DNA of 64,000 bases from UBA1723 sp045642085 (GTDB taxonomy: Bacteria > Bacteroidota > Bacteroidia > Bacteroidales > Paludibacteraceae): the NCBI GenBank assembly GCA_045642085.1, contig JAZUIF010000082.1:8292-72291 (forward strand), in the 5' to 3' direction. A program made the position numbers and the translations under genes. Positions within the stretch are counted from its first letter, which is position 1. Each line of letters starts with the position of its first letter. Positions 25,845 to 34,872 of the stretch are shown piece after piece. The notes below the pieces were generated by a model, which saw only the letters and a program-made list of their open reading frames with translations, was not told the origin of the DNA and did not search any database.

Positions 25845-28073
25845 TTATTTCTCGTTTTCAATTCGGTTCACAGATTTCATTCCGTGGACTTTCAACAGAT
25901 TCAAACATAGATTGTTAAGGTCTTCAACGTCGTGGATATAAAGTGTGATACATCCGTCGAAGATTCCATCTTTGGTATCGATGTTGATCTTTGTCATATT
26001 GATCTCGTTCTCCTCGCTGATGACGTTAAGTATTTTGCTCAATACTCCTTGTGAATCGATTCCGTTGATTCGGATTGTGGCTGGGAACGAAAGAACTTTG
26101 TGAGTCTCCCAAACGGCAGAAACGATATTTTCTCCGTGGTTGCTCTTTAGTTTCATCGCCACCGGACACTGACACTTATGCACCACGAATTTGTTTTCAC
26201 CTTCCATGAATCCAAGGATGTCGTCTCCTGGAATTGGTTGGCAACACTCTGCGATACGGTAGTTTTTAGTGCTCTCTGTTAGTGTCAAAACCTTTGATTT
26301 TGAAGTAGTTGCTTCAGTGCCTGCTTCTTTCTTATTGCTGCTTCCAAACTGTAATTTCCAGAATTTCATCCATTTGCTTTCAGCTTTTGCCTTAAAGAAC
26401 AGTTTTGGAATCTCAGCAAGAGCAATCTGTGCTTTACCGATAGCGTAGAACAACTCCTCTTTCTTTGTTTTACCGTAATGTTCAAGCATGTGGTTGAGAA
26501 GGTCACGAGACAAAGACTGTCCGTGGCTGTCGAGCAACTCCTTCAAGTCGTTCTCACCTTTAGTCATGATATTGCGGTATTCCTTCTTGAAAAGACTACG
26601 GATTTTGGTTCTGGCTCTTGCTGTCTTCACAAAATCAATCCAGTCTTCAGACGGACTCTGCTTCTTACTTGTAAGGATCTCCACCTGGTCGCCTGAATTA
26701 AGCACATAGCTCAACGGCTCAAGTTTATGGTTTACCTTGGCTCCGATGCAGGTAGTTCCGACGTCGGTATGTAAAAGGAATGCGAAATCGAGCACCGTCG
26801 AACCTTGAGGCATGGTCTTGATATCGCCATTAGGAGTGAAGACGAAGATTTCTGACGCGAAAAGATTAAGTTTGAATGTGTCGAGGAAGTCGATAGCGTT
26901 TGGCTCAGGATTCTCAAGAAGTTCCTTGATTGTCTGTAGCCATTTCTCCAATTCAGAATCGTCTTTCTCACCAGTCTTATATTTCCAGTGTGCGGCAAAT
27001 CCCTTTTCTGCGATATCATCCATACGACGTGAACGGATCTGCACCTCAACCCATTGTCCAAGAGGACCCATTACAGTGACATGTAGAGCCTCATAACCAT
27101 TCGCTCTTGGTGTGCTCACCCAGTCGCGGATACGGTCAGGGTGTGGCTTGTATTGGTCGGTGACAGCAGAATATATCTCCCAACAAAGTTTCTTCTCCGA
27201 CTGGTTTTCATCGGCGTCGAAAATGATACGTAGGGCCAAAAGGTCGTAAACCTCCTCAAACGGGATATTTTTTTTCTGCATCTTTCTCCAGATAGAGTAG
27301 ACACTCTTCACTCTGGCGTGGATTTCATATTTAAGACCAAGTGCGTCAAGGGATTTAGATATAGGAGCTGCGAATTTCTCAAACAGTTTGTCGCGTTGCT
27401 CTTTAGTGTTGGCTATCTTGGCAGATAGCTCTTCATATTTGTCAGGATGTTCGTATTTAAAGCTTAGGTCTTCAAGTTCCGTCTTAATAGCATAAAGACC
27501 AAGACGGTTAGCCAGAGGAGCATAGATATATTGTGTTTCTCCAGCAATTTTCAATTGCTTAGCCTGAGGCATAGATGCAAGAGTACGCATATTATGCAGA
27601 CGGTCAGCCATTTTGATAAGCACCACTCGGATATCCTCACTCATGGTTAGCAGAAGCTTACGGAAGTTTTCTGCCTGTTTGCTAGCCTGTTCACCGAAGA
27701 CACCACCTGAGATTTTAGTCAAACCGTCGACAATCTGAGCAATTTTCTTTCCGAAACGTTCTTCGATATCCTCAACGGTATATTCAGTATCTTCAACAAC
27801 ATCGTGAAGAAGAGCGGCGCAGATAGAAGTTGAGCCAAGACCAATCTCTTCAGCTACGATTCTTGCCACAGTGATAGGGTGGAGAATATAAGGCTCTCCA
27901 CTTCTACGTCGCACACCCTGATGTGCATCCATAGCGAAACGGAATGCCTTGTCGATCAGATCCAATTTCTGGCGATGGGCACTCTTCTTGTAAATCTCCA
28001 ACATCTCCTGATATTGGCTCTCTATATATGCGTTTTCGTCTTCGATATTCTGAATATTCTGTGGATTTTCCAT
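25845..28073 (-). CDS. RelA/SpoT-family bifunctional (p)ppGpp synthetase/hydrolase
   Basis: 742 residues with the full long-RSH layout. The HD hydrolase domain includes L-L-H-D-V-V-E-D-T near residue 87-95; the intact H-D supports hydrolase activity. The synthetase domain has V-K-S-V-Y-S-I-W-R-K, A-L-R-I-I-F-D and Y-E-A-L-H-V-T (about 260-350). A TGS domain (V-F-T-P-N-G-D-I-K near 415), a Cys-containing helical/zinc-finger region (C-C-Q-P-I-P-G-D-D near 620) and a C-terminal ACT domain follow. The enzyme makes and degrades (p)ppGpp in the stringent response. A purine-rich AAGGAG lies just before the ATG, and a TATATTTG -7 box lies at 28094-28101. Confidence 0.95.
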   Translation of the reverse strand: MENPQNIQNIEDENAYIESQYQEMLEIYKKSAHRQKLDLIDKAFRFAMDAHQGVRRRSGEPYILHPITVARIVAEEIGLGSTSICAALLHDVVEDTEYTVEDIEERFGKKIAQIVDGLTKISGGVFGEQASKQAENFRKLLLTMSEDIRVVLIKMADRLHNMRTLASMPQAKQLKIAGETQYIYAPLANRLGLYAIKTELEDLSFKYEHPDKYEELSAKIANTKEQRDKLFEKFAAPISKSLDALGLKYEIHARVKSVYSIWRKMQKKNIPFEEVYDLLALRIIFDADENQSEKKLCWEIYSAVTDQYKPHPDRIRDWVSTPRANGYEALHVTVMGPLGQWVEVQIRSRRMDDIAEKGFAAHWKYKTGEKDDSELEKWLQTIKELLENPEPNAIDFLDTFKLNLFASEIFVFTPNGDIKTMPQGSTVLDFAFLLHTDVGTTCIGAKVNHKLEPLSYVLNSGDQVEILTSKKQSPSEDWIDFVKTARARTKIRSLFKKEYRNIMTKGENDLKELLDSHGQSLSRDLLNHMLEHYGKTKKEELFYAIGKAQIALAEIPKLFFKAKAESKWMKFWKLQFGSSNKKEAGTEATTSKSKVLTLTESTKNYRIAECCQPIPGDDILGFMEGENKFVVHKCQCPVAMKLKSNHGENIVSAVWETHKVLSFPATIRINGIDSQGVLSKILNVISEENEINMTKINIDTKDGIFDGCITLYIHDVEDLNNLCLNLLKVHGMKSVNRIENEK

Positions 28074-28093
28074 ATCAATCTCCTTTTATATAG

Positions 28094-28101
28094 CAAATAT
28101 A
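28094..28101 (-). promoter_or_regulatory. -7 box of the rsh-ispG transcript
   Basis: TATATTTG on the minus strand, 20 bp before the start codon. I see no convincing -33 TTTG at the right distance. Confidence 0.5.
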
Positions 28102-28178
28102 ATTTATATGGATTGAATTAAAAAATTATAAGTGCAAAATATGATATGATAGAAATCCATTATACCCATTTTTGTGTA

Positions 28179-28210
28179 TTGCCCCATACCTGACTGGTAA
28201 AGTAATTTTG
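28179..28210 (+). promoter_or_regulatory. Promoter of the imelysin/DHOR operon with a small inverted repeat
   Basis: TTG (28179-28181), a 21-bp spacer and TAATTTTG (28203-28210), 23 bp before the ATG at 28234. In the spacer, TACC-TGACT-GGTA (28187-28199) is a short inverted repeat and a possible operator, although 4-bp arms are weak evidence. Confidence 0.5.
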
Positions 28211-28233
28211 CAGTCGAAATTAAATAATCAACT

Positions 28234-29628
28234 ATGGTCAGAAAACTTACACTGTCTCTAATGTCTCTTTCTGTTTTTGCATTGGCTAATGCGCAGGAGG
28301 TGGATGGTGTTTCGGGGGCAACAAGACATGTCCCAGATTCGGTGCAGTCTAATAAATTACTTTCTGCTTTGTCTCGTCTTTCTTTTGGAGGATATGGTGA
28401 AGCGGTGATGTCAAGAAATTTCTATAGCCAGAGTTTTAATCGTTATAATGCTCCTGAGCGTTACAGTGAAGATGAAAGCCACGGAAGATTTGATTTACCT
28501 CACGTAACATTCAATATTGGCTATGATTTTGGTAGAGGGTGGTCTTTGGGTTCTGAGATTGAGTTTGAACATGGAGGACCTGAAACTGCTGTTGAGATAG
28601 AGGCAGAGGAATCAGGTGAATATGAGGCTGAGACAGAGAAGGGTGGTGAGGTAGCACTCGAACAGTTCTGGATCAATAAGGCTTTTGCAGACGGTAAGTT
28701 TAATATCAAAGCAGGTGAGATTATTGTTCCTGTTGGCTATTCCAACGCTCATCATGAACCGTTGAATTTCTTCACTTGTTACCGTCCAGAAGGTGAGTCG
28801 ACGATTCTGCCAAACACTTGGCATCAGGTTGGTCTTTCACTTTGGGGACGTACCAAAAAATGGCGATATGAGGCTCAATTTCTCTCTGGATTAAATTCTG
28901 AAAGTTTCACGGCAGAGAAATTCGTTCATCAAGGAGCAACGAGTCCATACGAATTTAAGGTGGCTAATTGTTATGCTGCGGCAGGACGAGTGGATAACTA
29001 CTCTGTAGATGGGTTGAGACTTGCGTTGAGTGGATATATCGGAAATACATTCCGCAACTCAATTAAAACTCCCGGATCTTCCTACGATGATGTAGACGGA
29101 ACGTTGCGAATCATTGCCGCTGATTTTGAATTGAAGCGTCGCAACTGGATTGTGAGAGGAAATATTGATTATGCTCATCTCGACGACGCTGATAGAATCT
29201 CAGAATACAATAAGGCTAATTCCACTCACCACAAGTATCAGGATGGTAATCCATTCCACAATACAAATATTGGAGAGAAAGCAATGTCGTATAGCTTTGA
29301 GGCAGGATATGATCTGTTTTCACATAGCGAGAAAATCAATCATAAACAGAAATTTTACTTGTTCGGACGTTTTGAACATTACAACACTATGGCTGCTGGC
29401 ACGTATAAAAGCCAATACAAATATTGTGCACCATATCGATGGACTGTCGGTGTTAACTATCATCCAATAAAACAGATTGTGGTTAAAGCTGAGTATGCCT
29501 ACCGGTATTTCGTGAAGCCAAACAACAATGGCCTAAACTCAGATAGTCCGTTGTATATACAGCCTTACAATAATGAACCAAGCTTAAATCTTAGTGTGGC
29601 TTACCAAGCGTGGTTTTTGAAGAATTAA
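28234..29628 (+). CDS. Outer-membrane porin-like protein, first gene of the imelysin/DHOR operon
   Basis: 464 residues with a signal peptide ending L-A-N-A-Q. After a ~30-residue linker the rest is a series of amphipathic beta-strands (F-G-G-Y-G-E-A-V-M-S; V-T-F-N-I-G-Y-D-F-G-R-G-W-S-L-G-S-E-I-E-F-E-H-G-G), with a strongly acidic loop (E-I-E-A-E-E-S-G-E-Y-E-A-E-T-E near 128-142) that could bind cations. Strands continue to A-Y-Q-A-W-F-L, typical of a barrel end. It looks like the phosphate-selective porin/OprO-P-like or general Bacteroidota barrel group, but I cannot name a family firmly. The imelysin gene begins 26 bp downstream. An outer-membrane entry route for the operon's substrate is a reasonable inference. 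Confidence 0.75.
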   Translation: MVRKLTLSLMSLSVFALANAQEVDGVSGATRHVPDSVQSNKLLSALSRLSFGGYGEAVMSRNFYSQSFNRYNAPERYSEDESHGRFDLPHVTFNIGYDFGRGWSLGSEIEFEHGGPETAVEIEAEESGEYEAETEKGGEVALEQFWINKAFADGKFNIKAGEIIVPVGYSNAHHEPLNFFTCYRPEGESTILPNTWHQVGLSLWGRTKKWRYEAQFLSGLNSESFTAEKFVHQGATSPYEFKVANCYAAAGRVDNYSVDGLRLALSGYIGNTFRNSIKTPGSSYDDVDGTLRIIAADFELKRRNWIVRGNIDYAHLDDADRISEYNKANSTHHKYQDGNPFHNTNIGEKAMSYSFEAGYDLFSHSEKINHKQKFYLFGRFEHYNTMAAGTYKSQYKYCAPYRWTVGVNYHPIKQIVVKAEYAYRYFVKPNNNGLNSDSPLYIQPYNNEPSLNLSVAYQAWFLKN

Positions 29629-29654
29629 TAGTTGATAATTAATAGTTAATAGTT
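29625..29654. repeat. TTAATAGTT tandem repeat filling the porin-imelysin gap
   Basis: TTAATAGTT (29625-29633), GATAA, TTAATAGTT (29639-29647), AATAGTT (29648-29654), then the ATG. The first copy includes the porin stop codon. Confidence 0.7.
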
Positions 29655-30860
29655 ATGAAATATGAATTTAAGTTTAAGAGTTTCTCTAAAACTCTTATGA
29701 TGGGTGTGATGATGTGTGGTGCATTGGCTTCATGCGATGATGAGGATGAGGTTAATACTTCTGTTGTGGCAGGAACACAAGAGGCTCTTAATGCGGCATG
29801 TGCTCAGTGGAAGATCGCTCGTGCTGATTGGGAGAACACAGAGGCTTTTTTGTTCGGTGCGGCAGACGAGTATTCTATCGATCCACACACTGATACATGG
29901 CCAGTGGATCAGGCTGCTCTTGCTAATGTGTTGCGTGACAATAGCATCATGTCGGACATTGACAATAAGGTAAAGCAACTTAATTCCGGTTTGCTTGGTT
30001 ATCATGGTATTGAGTATGTCCTTTTCCGTGAAGGAGAACCAAGGAAGATAGACCAACTTACTGAACTTGAATACAATTATGTGTGTGCTGTGGCTAAGGA
30101 TCTTTACCAGGCAACTTGTGTTTTGCAGACAACATGGGAAGGATCAAAGAGTGGCACTCGTTATAATGAGACAATCAACTATTTGAAATCACACAATTCA
30201 CTTGACGATGATGGTAATGTGACAAGTGACGGTTTGAACTACAAAAATTTCGGCTCTGAGTTTAAGAACACTCCGTCTTCTGATTATGAAAGTGCACTTG
30301 ATGCAACAATTCAGATTATTGAGGGTGCAAGAGACATTATCAGTGAGGTGAGTGGATCAAAGATTGGTTTGCCATGGTCTGGTCAGGACGACTCTTATAT
30401 TGAATCACCTTACGCATACAATTCAGTGGTTGATTTTTATGATAATATCATAAGTTGCAAGAACGCACTTTACGGTTCTGTTGCTGCGACACAACCCAAT
30501 GATAATTCTCTTATCTACTTCTGCTTGAATGCTGGTAATCCTACTTTGAAGTCTCAGGCTGAGGCTGTACAGTCGGCTTTAGAAAATGCATTAGATAAGA
30601 TCAACAACATGAAAAGACCTTTTGCATTGAATTATACAGACGCATCAGCAAAGACAGCTATGGATGCTTTGGATCAGTTGGATGAAACTCTTGAGTCTAT
30701 GGAGTCGACATTGATGACATACGCTGGTAATCAGACTGTTGAAAGTCAGTGTAAGGTGATTAATGCTAACTATGTAGATAATGTGGTAGTTAAGACATAC
30801 ACGTCGCTTTGCGATAATGCAGAGAAATTATACAATGCAATCAAGTCGATTAAGAAGTAA
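29655..30860 (+). CDS. Imelysin-family (M75) lipoprotein
   Basis: 401 residues. SPII-type signal with lipobox G-A-L-A-S-C near residue 28, then an acidic linker. The imelysin fold is two helical bundles; visible marks are W-x-x-A-R-A-D-W-E-N-T-E-A-F-L-F-G near 52-68 and the family G-x-H-G-I-E-Y-V-L-F motif near 114-122, which contains the conserved H-x-x-E (H-G-I-E). Imelysins are iron-regulated envelope proteins linked to iron uptake in several phyla; peptidase activity is doubtful for most. Its stop codon overlaps the start of the DHOR gene (TAATG), indicating translational coupling. Confidence 0.9.
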   Translation: MKYEFKFKSFSKTLMMGVMMCGALASCDDEDEVNTSVVAGTQEALNAACAQWKIARADWENTEAFLFGAADEYSIDPHTDTWPVDQAALANVLRDNSIMSDIDNKVKQLNSGLLGYHGIEYVLFREGEPRKIDQLTELEYNYVCAVAKDLYQATCVLQTTWEGSKSGTRYNETINYLKSHNSLDDDGNVTSDGLNYKNFGSEFKNTPSSDYESALDATIQIIEGARDIISEVSGSKIGLPWSGQDDSYIESPYAYNSVVDFYDNIISCKNALYGSVAATQPNDNSLIYFCLNAGNPTLKSQAEAVQSALENALDKINNMKRPFALNYTDASAKTAMDALDQLDETLESMESTLMTYAGNQTVESQCKVINANYVDNVVVKTYTSLCDNAEKLYNAIKSIKK

Positions 30861-32545
30861 TGAAGTACGGTTTTTTGAATTATTTTATGGTGATGGTCGC
30901 TGTTACAGCGGCCTCATCTTGTAAGGACGAGGTAGAAGATGAACCTCTTTCATGGGAGATTGGAGAGGGTGAAGAGTTCAACTATCCTGAGGATTATTAT
31001 GCTGGTGGTAAGTTAGGCACTACAAGCAATAATTCTTCTACTGCCTATAAACAGCCTACTTTAGCCGTGAAGAATGCAGGTATGATTACAGCATTCAACG
31101 AAGGTGAATATCTTTTTGAGAAGGATTTCAATACTAATGGCGACGGTGCGTTTCACGGACTTGGACCAGTGTATGTTCGTCCTGGTTGTTTGTATTGTCA
31201 TCCTGGTTATGGACACGGAGCACGTCAGAATTCATACTCTGCCAATCAGCAACGCAATGGTTATCTGCTCGTTATTTACGATAAGCAGACTGATGCCTAT
31301 ATTCAGTCGGTGGCTGGTATGCCACAAACGGGCGCTGTGAAACCGTTTAAGGCTCCGATTGATGATAGCCAAATCCAGATTGTATGGAATCCGTATATTG
31401 ATGAGTGGGGAAATAAGTTCGACGACGGAGAATCCTATAATCTTACTTATCCAGACGTCATTATACCTGCGTCTGCTTATTATGCTCCGATTATTGTAAA
31501 GCGTAATGGAGAAGACGTGGAGATTTCTGCAGCTGAGTATGATGCTAATATTGGAATTCGCCTTGAGTCGACAATCGGTATCTATGGCACAGGTCTTCTT
31601 GATGCTATCAGAGATGAGGATATCACTAAACAATGGCAGGCAGAGTCGCCATACGTCACTCTAAATCCTGCAATGTGGGATCAAGGTGCAAATACTTGGA
31701 AGAGTTATTATAGCAATTCAAAGCAGGGCGACGGTACTAAATACGTACGTCGATTCACTTACGCTATGAGCCGTGGTCCACTGTTGGATGCTGCAGGTGC
31801 GAATGCAATTTGGAATATCACCAATGTGACTCGTCCAGACCGTCGTTACCATTATCTTGACCTTGCTGGTAAGTATTACGCTGAGAAATCTTCACAAGAT
31901 CCGGATGTTCAGGCTGGTTTTGCTGACTATATAGCAATGGTTGATCCCGATAAAAAACATCCTGAGTGGCATACAGACGATGTGGCAAGCAATATCAAAA
32001 CTTATTTGACAAGTCAGAGTCTTGATGCTGAGATGACAAACTCTCAATACAAGAATTTTATGATTTGGCATCGTGGACTTGCTGTCCCAGCTGCACGAAA
32101 CACCACTACTGAGGATTTCAAGGCAGGAAAGCAACTCTTTACCGAATTAGGCTGTGCACAGTGTCATCGTCCATCGTGGACAACAGGTGATGATGCAATT
32201 CAAGATCCAAACAAGTTGTTCGACGACGCTGATATGCCTCACTATCCAAACCAGAAGATTTGGCCTTACACAGATATGGTACAGCACCGTCTTTTCATGA
32301 AAAACGATATCCGTACAGGTTGGTGCCGCACAACTCCTCTTTGGGGACGTGGATTGGCAAGCAAATGTGGATCTGGTGTAGAAAGAATGCACGACTGCCG
32401 TGCGAACAATGTCGTTGAGGCTATCATGTGGCATGGCTGCACAAGTGAAGGCGGAACGAGTGATGCTTACGAGACTGTTGTGAAATTCAGAAAGTTGAAT
32501 AAGACACAACGTGATCAGCTTGTTTATTTCATTGAATCTATATGA
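30860..32545 (+). CDS. Di-heme oxidoreductase (DHOR/thiol oxidoreductase-like) lipoprotein
   Basis: 561 residues. The signal has lipobox A-A-S-S-C near residue 21 followed by an acidic linker. Two c-type heme motifs are present: C-L-Y-C-H near residue 110 and C-A-Q-C-H near 431, the spacing expected for the di-heme oxidoreductase (DUF1111) family. The C-terminal T-P-L-W-G-R-G...M-H-D-C-R-A...A-I-M-W-H-G segment is the family's signature. It is probably anchored at the periplasmic side of a membrane and passes electrons to or from a metal or thiol substrate. It is coupled to imelysin upstream (1-bp overlap) and to the cytochrome assembly gene downstream (4-bp overlap). Confidence 0.92.
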   Translation: MKYGFLNYFMVMVAVTAASSCKDEVEDEPLSWEIGEGEEFNYPEDYYAGGKLGTTSNNSSTAYKQPTLAVKNAGMITAFNEGEYLFEKDFNTNGDGAFHGLGPVYVRPGCLYCHPGYGHGARQNSYSANQQRNGYLLVIYDKQTDAYIQSVAGMPQTGAVKPFKAPIDDSQIQIVWNPYIDEWGNKFDDGESYNLTYPDVIIPASAYYAPIIVKRNGEDVEISAAEYDANIGIRLESTIGIYGTGLLDAIRDEDITKQWQAESPYVTLNPAMWDQGANTWKSYYSNSKQGDGTKYVRRFTYAMSRGPLLDAAGANAIWNITNVTRPDRRYHYLDLAGKYYAEKSSQDPDVQAGFADYIAMVDPDKKHPEWHTDDVASNIKTYLTSQSLDAEMTNSQYKNFMIWHRGLAVPAARNTTTEDFKAGKQLFTELGCAQCHRPSWTTGDDAIQDPNKLFDDADMPHYPNQKIWPYTDMVQHRLFMKNDIRTGWCRTTPLWGRGLASKCGSGVERMHDCRANNVVEAIMWHGCTSEGGTSDAYETVVKFRKLNKTQRDQLVYFIESI

Positions 32546-34779
32546 TATTCTCTTGTCATAATAATAAAGTTTTAATTTATATCCTATACACACTTCTCAT
32601 AGTGTGTATGGGATTTGCTACGTTTGTAGAGAAAGTTCATGGCTCAGATTTTGTAGGAGACAATATCTATGGCTCATGGTGGTTTGTCAGTTTATGGGCA
32701 CTCTTGGCATTCGTGTCTTTGTTTGTGTTAGTGGACAAAAAGGTGCATAAACGTATTGCAGTGATGCTTCTGCACGTTTCTTTCATGATTATATTGCTAG
32801 GAGCATTCGTTACTCATATGACATCTGAAAGTGGAACCATACATTTAAGAAAAAATACAGATGTGATGAGTTTTACGAATGAAAATGGCATTGATTGTAA
32901 TTTACCTTTTACAATGACTATGACAGATTTCGAGATTCTATATTATCCAGGTACAAATGCCATTATGGATTATCGTTGTGACGTGTCGGTAAAAAATGAA
33001 GAAATTACAAAACAAATTTCTGTGTCTATGAATAATATTGGAAAAGTATCAGGTTATCGTTTCTATCAATCTTCTTATGATTCCGATTTGGATGGTTCAC
33101 AAATGTTGGTTGCTTACGATCCTTATGGGATAGTAATTTCCTATTTCGGTTATCTAACGTTGTTTGTTAGTTTTATGTGGACTTTGTTTTCAAAGCATAC
33201 ACGAATTAGAGAGCTGTATCGTAAAGCGACAATGCCTTTGCTTTTGCTGATAGTCTTATTATGCCCATTCAATCTGAGGGCAGCTGGTTTTGAAACTCAC
33301 CGAAACGGTGATGAAACAAATCTGCAAAGAGAAATCACTCCAGTTAATAAAGAAATCGCCGATGAATTGGGAAAAATTGCTGTGCTTTACAATGGAAGAA
33401 TCTGTCCATTGAATACTGCAGCTACAGAGTTTGTGACCAAACTTAGTGGAAAAAGTTCGTGGGATGGATATTCTGCTAATGAAATATTTCTTGGTTGGAT
33501 GATTTATTATACGCAATGGGAGACTCAGAAAATTATAAAAGTTAAAAGTGGTGAGGTTCAAAAAATTTTGGGGATTGAAGGAAAGTGGGCGTCTGTAAGA
33601 GATTTCTATACTTCTGACCATAAATACAAATTATCAGGAAAGTCAAATGATTCTGAAATACCCGTTTCATTAAGAAAATCTATTCGTGAAGTCGACGAAA
33701 AACTTCAGGTTGTGTCTATGTTTTACAATAGTGAGATGCTTCATATTTTCCCGTTAACAGTCGACGGAAGAATGGAATGGTATACTCCAGGAAGTACTAA
33801 ACTGCCGATTCATACCCCAGAATCCGAATTCAAGTTTATTAAACATGTGATGGACCAGTTAACACAATGTATTTTAGTCGACGATGAGGCTAAGGCAAAA
33901 CAGATAATCGCAAAGATAAAACTTTATCAGAAAGAGAAAGCAGGGGCGTTTATACCATCCACAACCAAATTGAGTATGGAAATCTTTTATAATAAGATAC
34001 AGAATGCCAATTGGATAGTACACGTTTTCTTAACTCTGAGTATCATTTTCTGTTTCTTGTCGCTCACACGAAAACAAAATAGGGTGATAAGTGTAGTTCA
34101 TAGTTTAATAATTGTATTAGGCATGCTATGGCTTACATTATTACTTGGACTTAGATGGTTGGTTAGTGGACATTTGCCTATGAGTAATGGTCCGGAAACT
34201 ATGCTCTTCATGGCTTGGATTACACTTGTGTCCACAATAATTATGATGAAGAAAATACCAGTTGTCAAATCTTTTGGAACTGTGGTGTCTGCTTTCTGTA
34301 TGCTCGTCTCTACAATTGCATACGGTTCACCACAGATCACTAATCTAATGCCAGTTTTGCAGTCTCCACTTCTTTCGATACATGTGGCTACCGTGATGAT
34401 TGCTTATTCGCTATTTGCAATGGTTACTCTTATTTCCGTATATGGATTGATACTTCATAGAAAGAAGAATGAAGTTGAATTAGAAAGAATGACCGCTTTG
34501 TCGACTCTAATACTTTATCCTGCAGTCGCATTACTTTCCGTAGGAATCTTTATTGGAGCAATCTGGGCAAATATATCGTGGGGAACATATTGGTCGTGGG
34601 ATCCTAAAGAGACATGGGCATTGATTACTCTAATGATTTATGCAGTGCCTCTTCATAAAAGTTTTATGCCGTCATCACAAATTGGACATCATCTTTATAT
34701 CTTAATCTCATTTCTGGCAGTTTTGATGACCTATTTTGGAGTGAATTATTTTCTTCCTGGTATGCATTCTTACGCTTGA
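32542..34779 (+). CDS. Fused ResB-CcsA cytochrome c biogenesis protein
   Basis: 745 residues. The N-terminal part is ResB/Ccs1-like: helices at about 9-27, 45-65 and 76-93, then a periplasmic domain and another helix near 200-220. After a second extracytoplasmic region (about 250-480) comes a CcsA domain with about eight helices and the heme-handling WWD motif N-I-S-W-G-T-Y-W-S-W-D-P-K-E-T-W near residue 672-687. Such CcsBA fusions export heme and ligate it to C-x-x-C-H motifs. Sitting 4 bp into the end of the DHOR gene, it most simply serves that di-heme protein, though it could also supply other c-type cytochromes of the cell. Confidence 0.93.
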   Translation: MIFSCHNNKVLIYILYTLLIVCMGFATFVEKVHGSDFVGDNIYGSWWFVSLWALLAFVSLFVLVDKKVHKRIAVMLLHVSFMIILLGAFVTHMTSESGTIHLRKNTDVMSFTNENGIDCNLPFTMTMTDFEILYYPGTNAIMDYRCDVSVKNEEITKQISVSMNNIGKVSGYRFYQSSYDSDLDGSQMLVAYDPYGIVISYFGYLTLFVSFMWTLFSKHTRIRELYRKATMPLLLLIVLLCPFNLRAAGFETHRNGDETNLQREITPVNKEIADELGKIAVLYNGRICPLNTAATEFVTKLSGKSSWDGYSANEIFLGWMIYYTQWETQKIIKVKSGEVQKILGIEGKWASVRDFYTSDHKYKLSGKSNDSEIPVSLRKSIREVDEKLQVVSMFYNSEMLHIFPLTVDGRMEWYTPGSTKLPIHTPESEFKFIKHVMDQLTQCILVDDEAKAKQIIAKIKLYQKEKAGAFIPSTTKLSMEIFYNKIQNANWIVHVFLTLSIIFCFLSLTRKQNRVISVVHSLIIVLGMLWLTLLLGLRWLVSGHLPMSNGPETMLFMAWITLVSTIIMMKKIPVVKSFGTVVSAFCMLVSTIAYGSPQITNLMPVLQSPLLSIHVATVMIAYSLFAMVTLISVYGLILHRKKNEVELERMTALSTLILYPAVALLSVGIFIGAIWANISWGTYWSWDPKETWALITLMIYAVPLHKSFMPSSQIGHHLYILISFLAVLMTYFGVNYFLPGMHSYA

Positions 34780-34837
34780 TTTTTAGAATATGAGGTCATT
34801 TTCTTATACAAACGACTTTTAGATGAGTGTTTTTTAT

Positions 34838-34845
34838 TAAATTTG
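34838..34845 (+). promoter_or_regulatory. -7 box of manA
   Basis: TAAATTTG, 27 bp before ATG 34873. No convincing -33 TTTG at 19-21 bp. Confidence 0.45.
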
Positions 34846-34872
34846 TAGCCGCAATGAAAGTTTTTTGATTTG

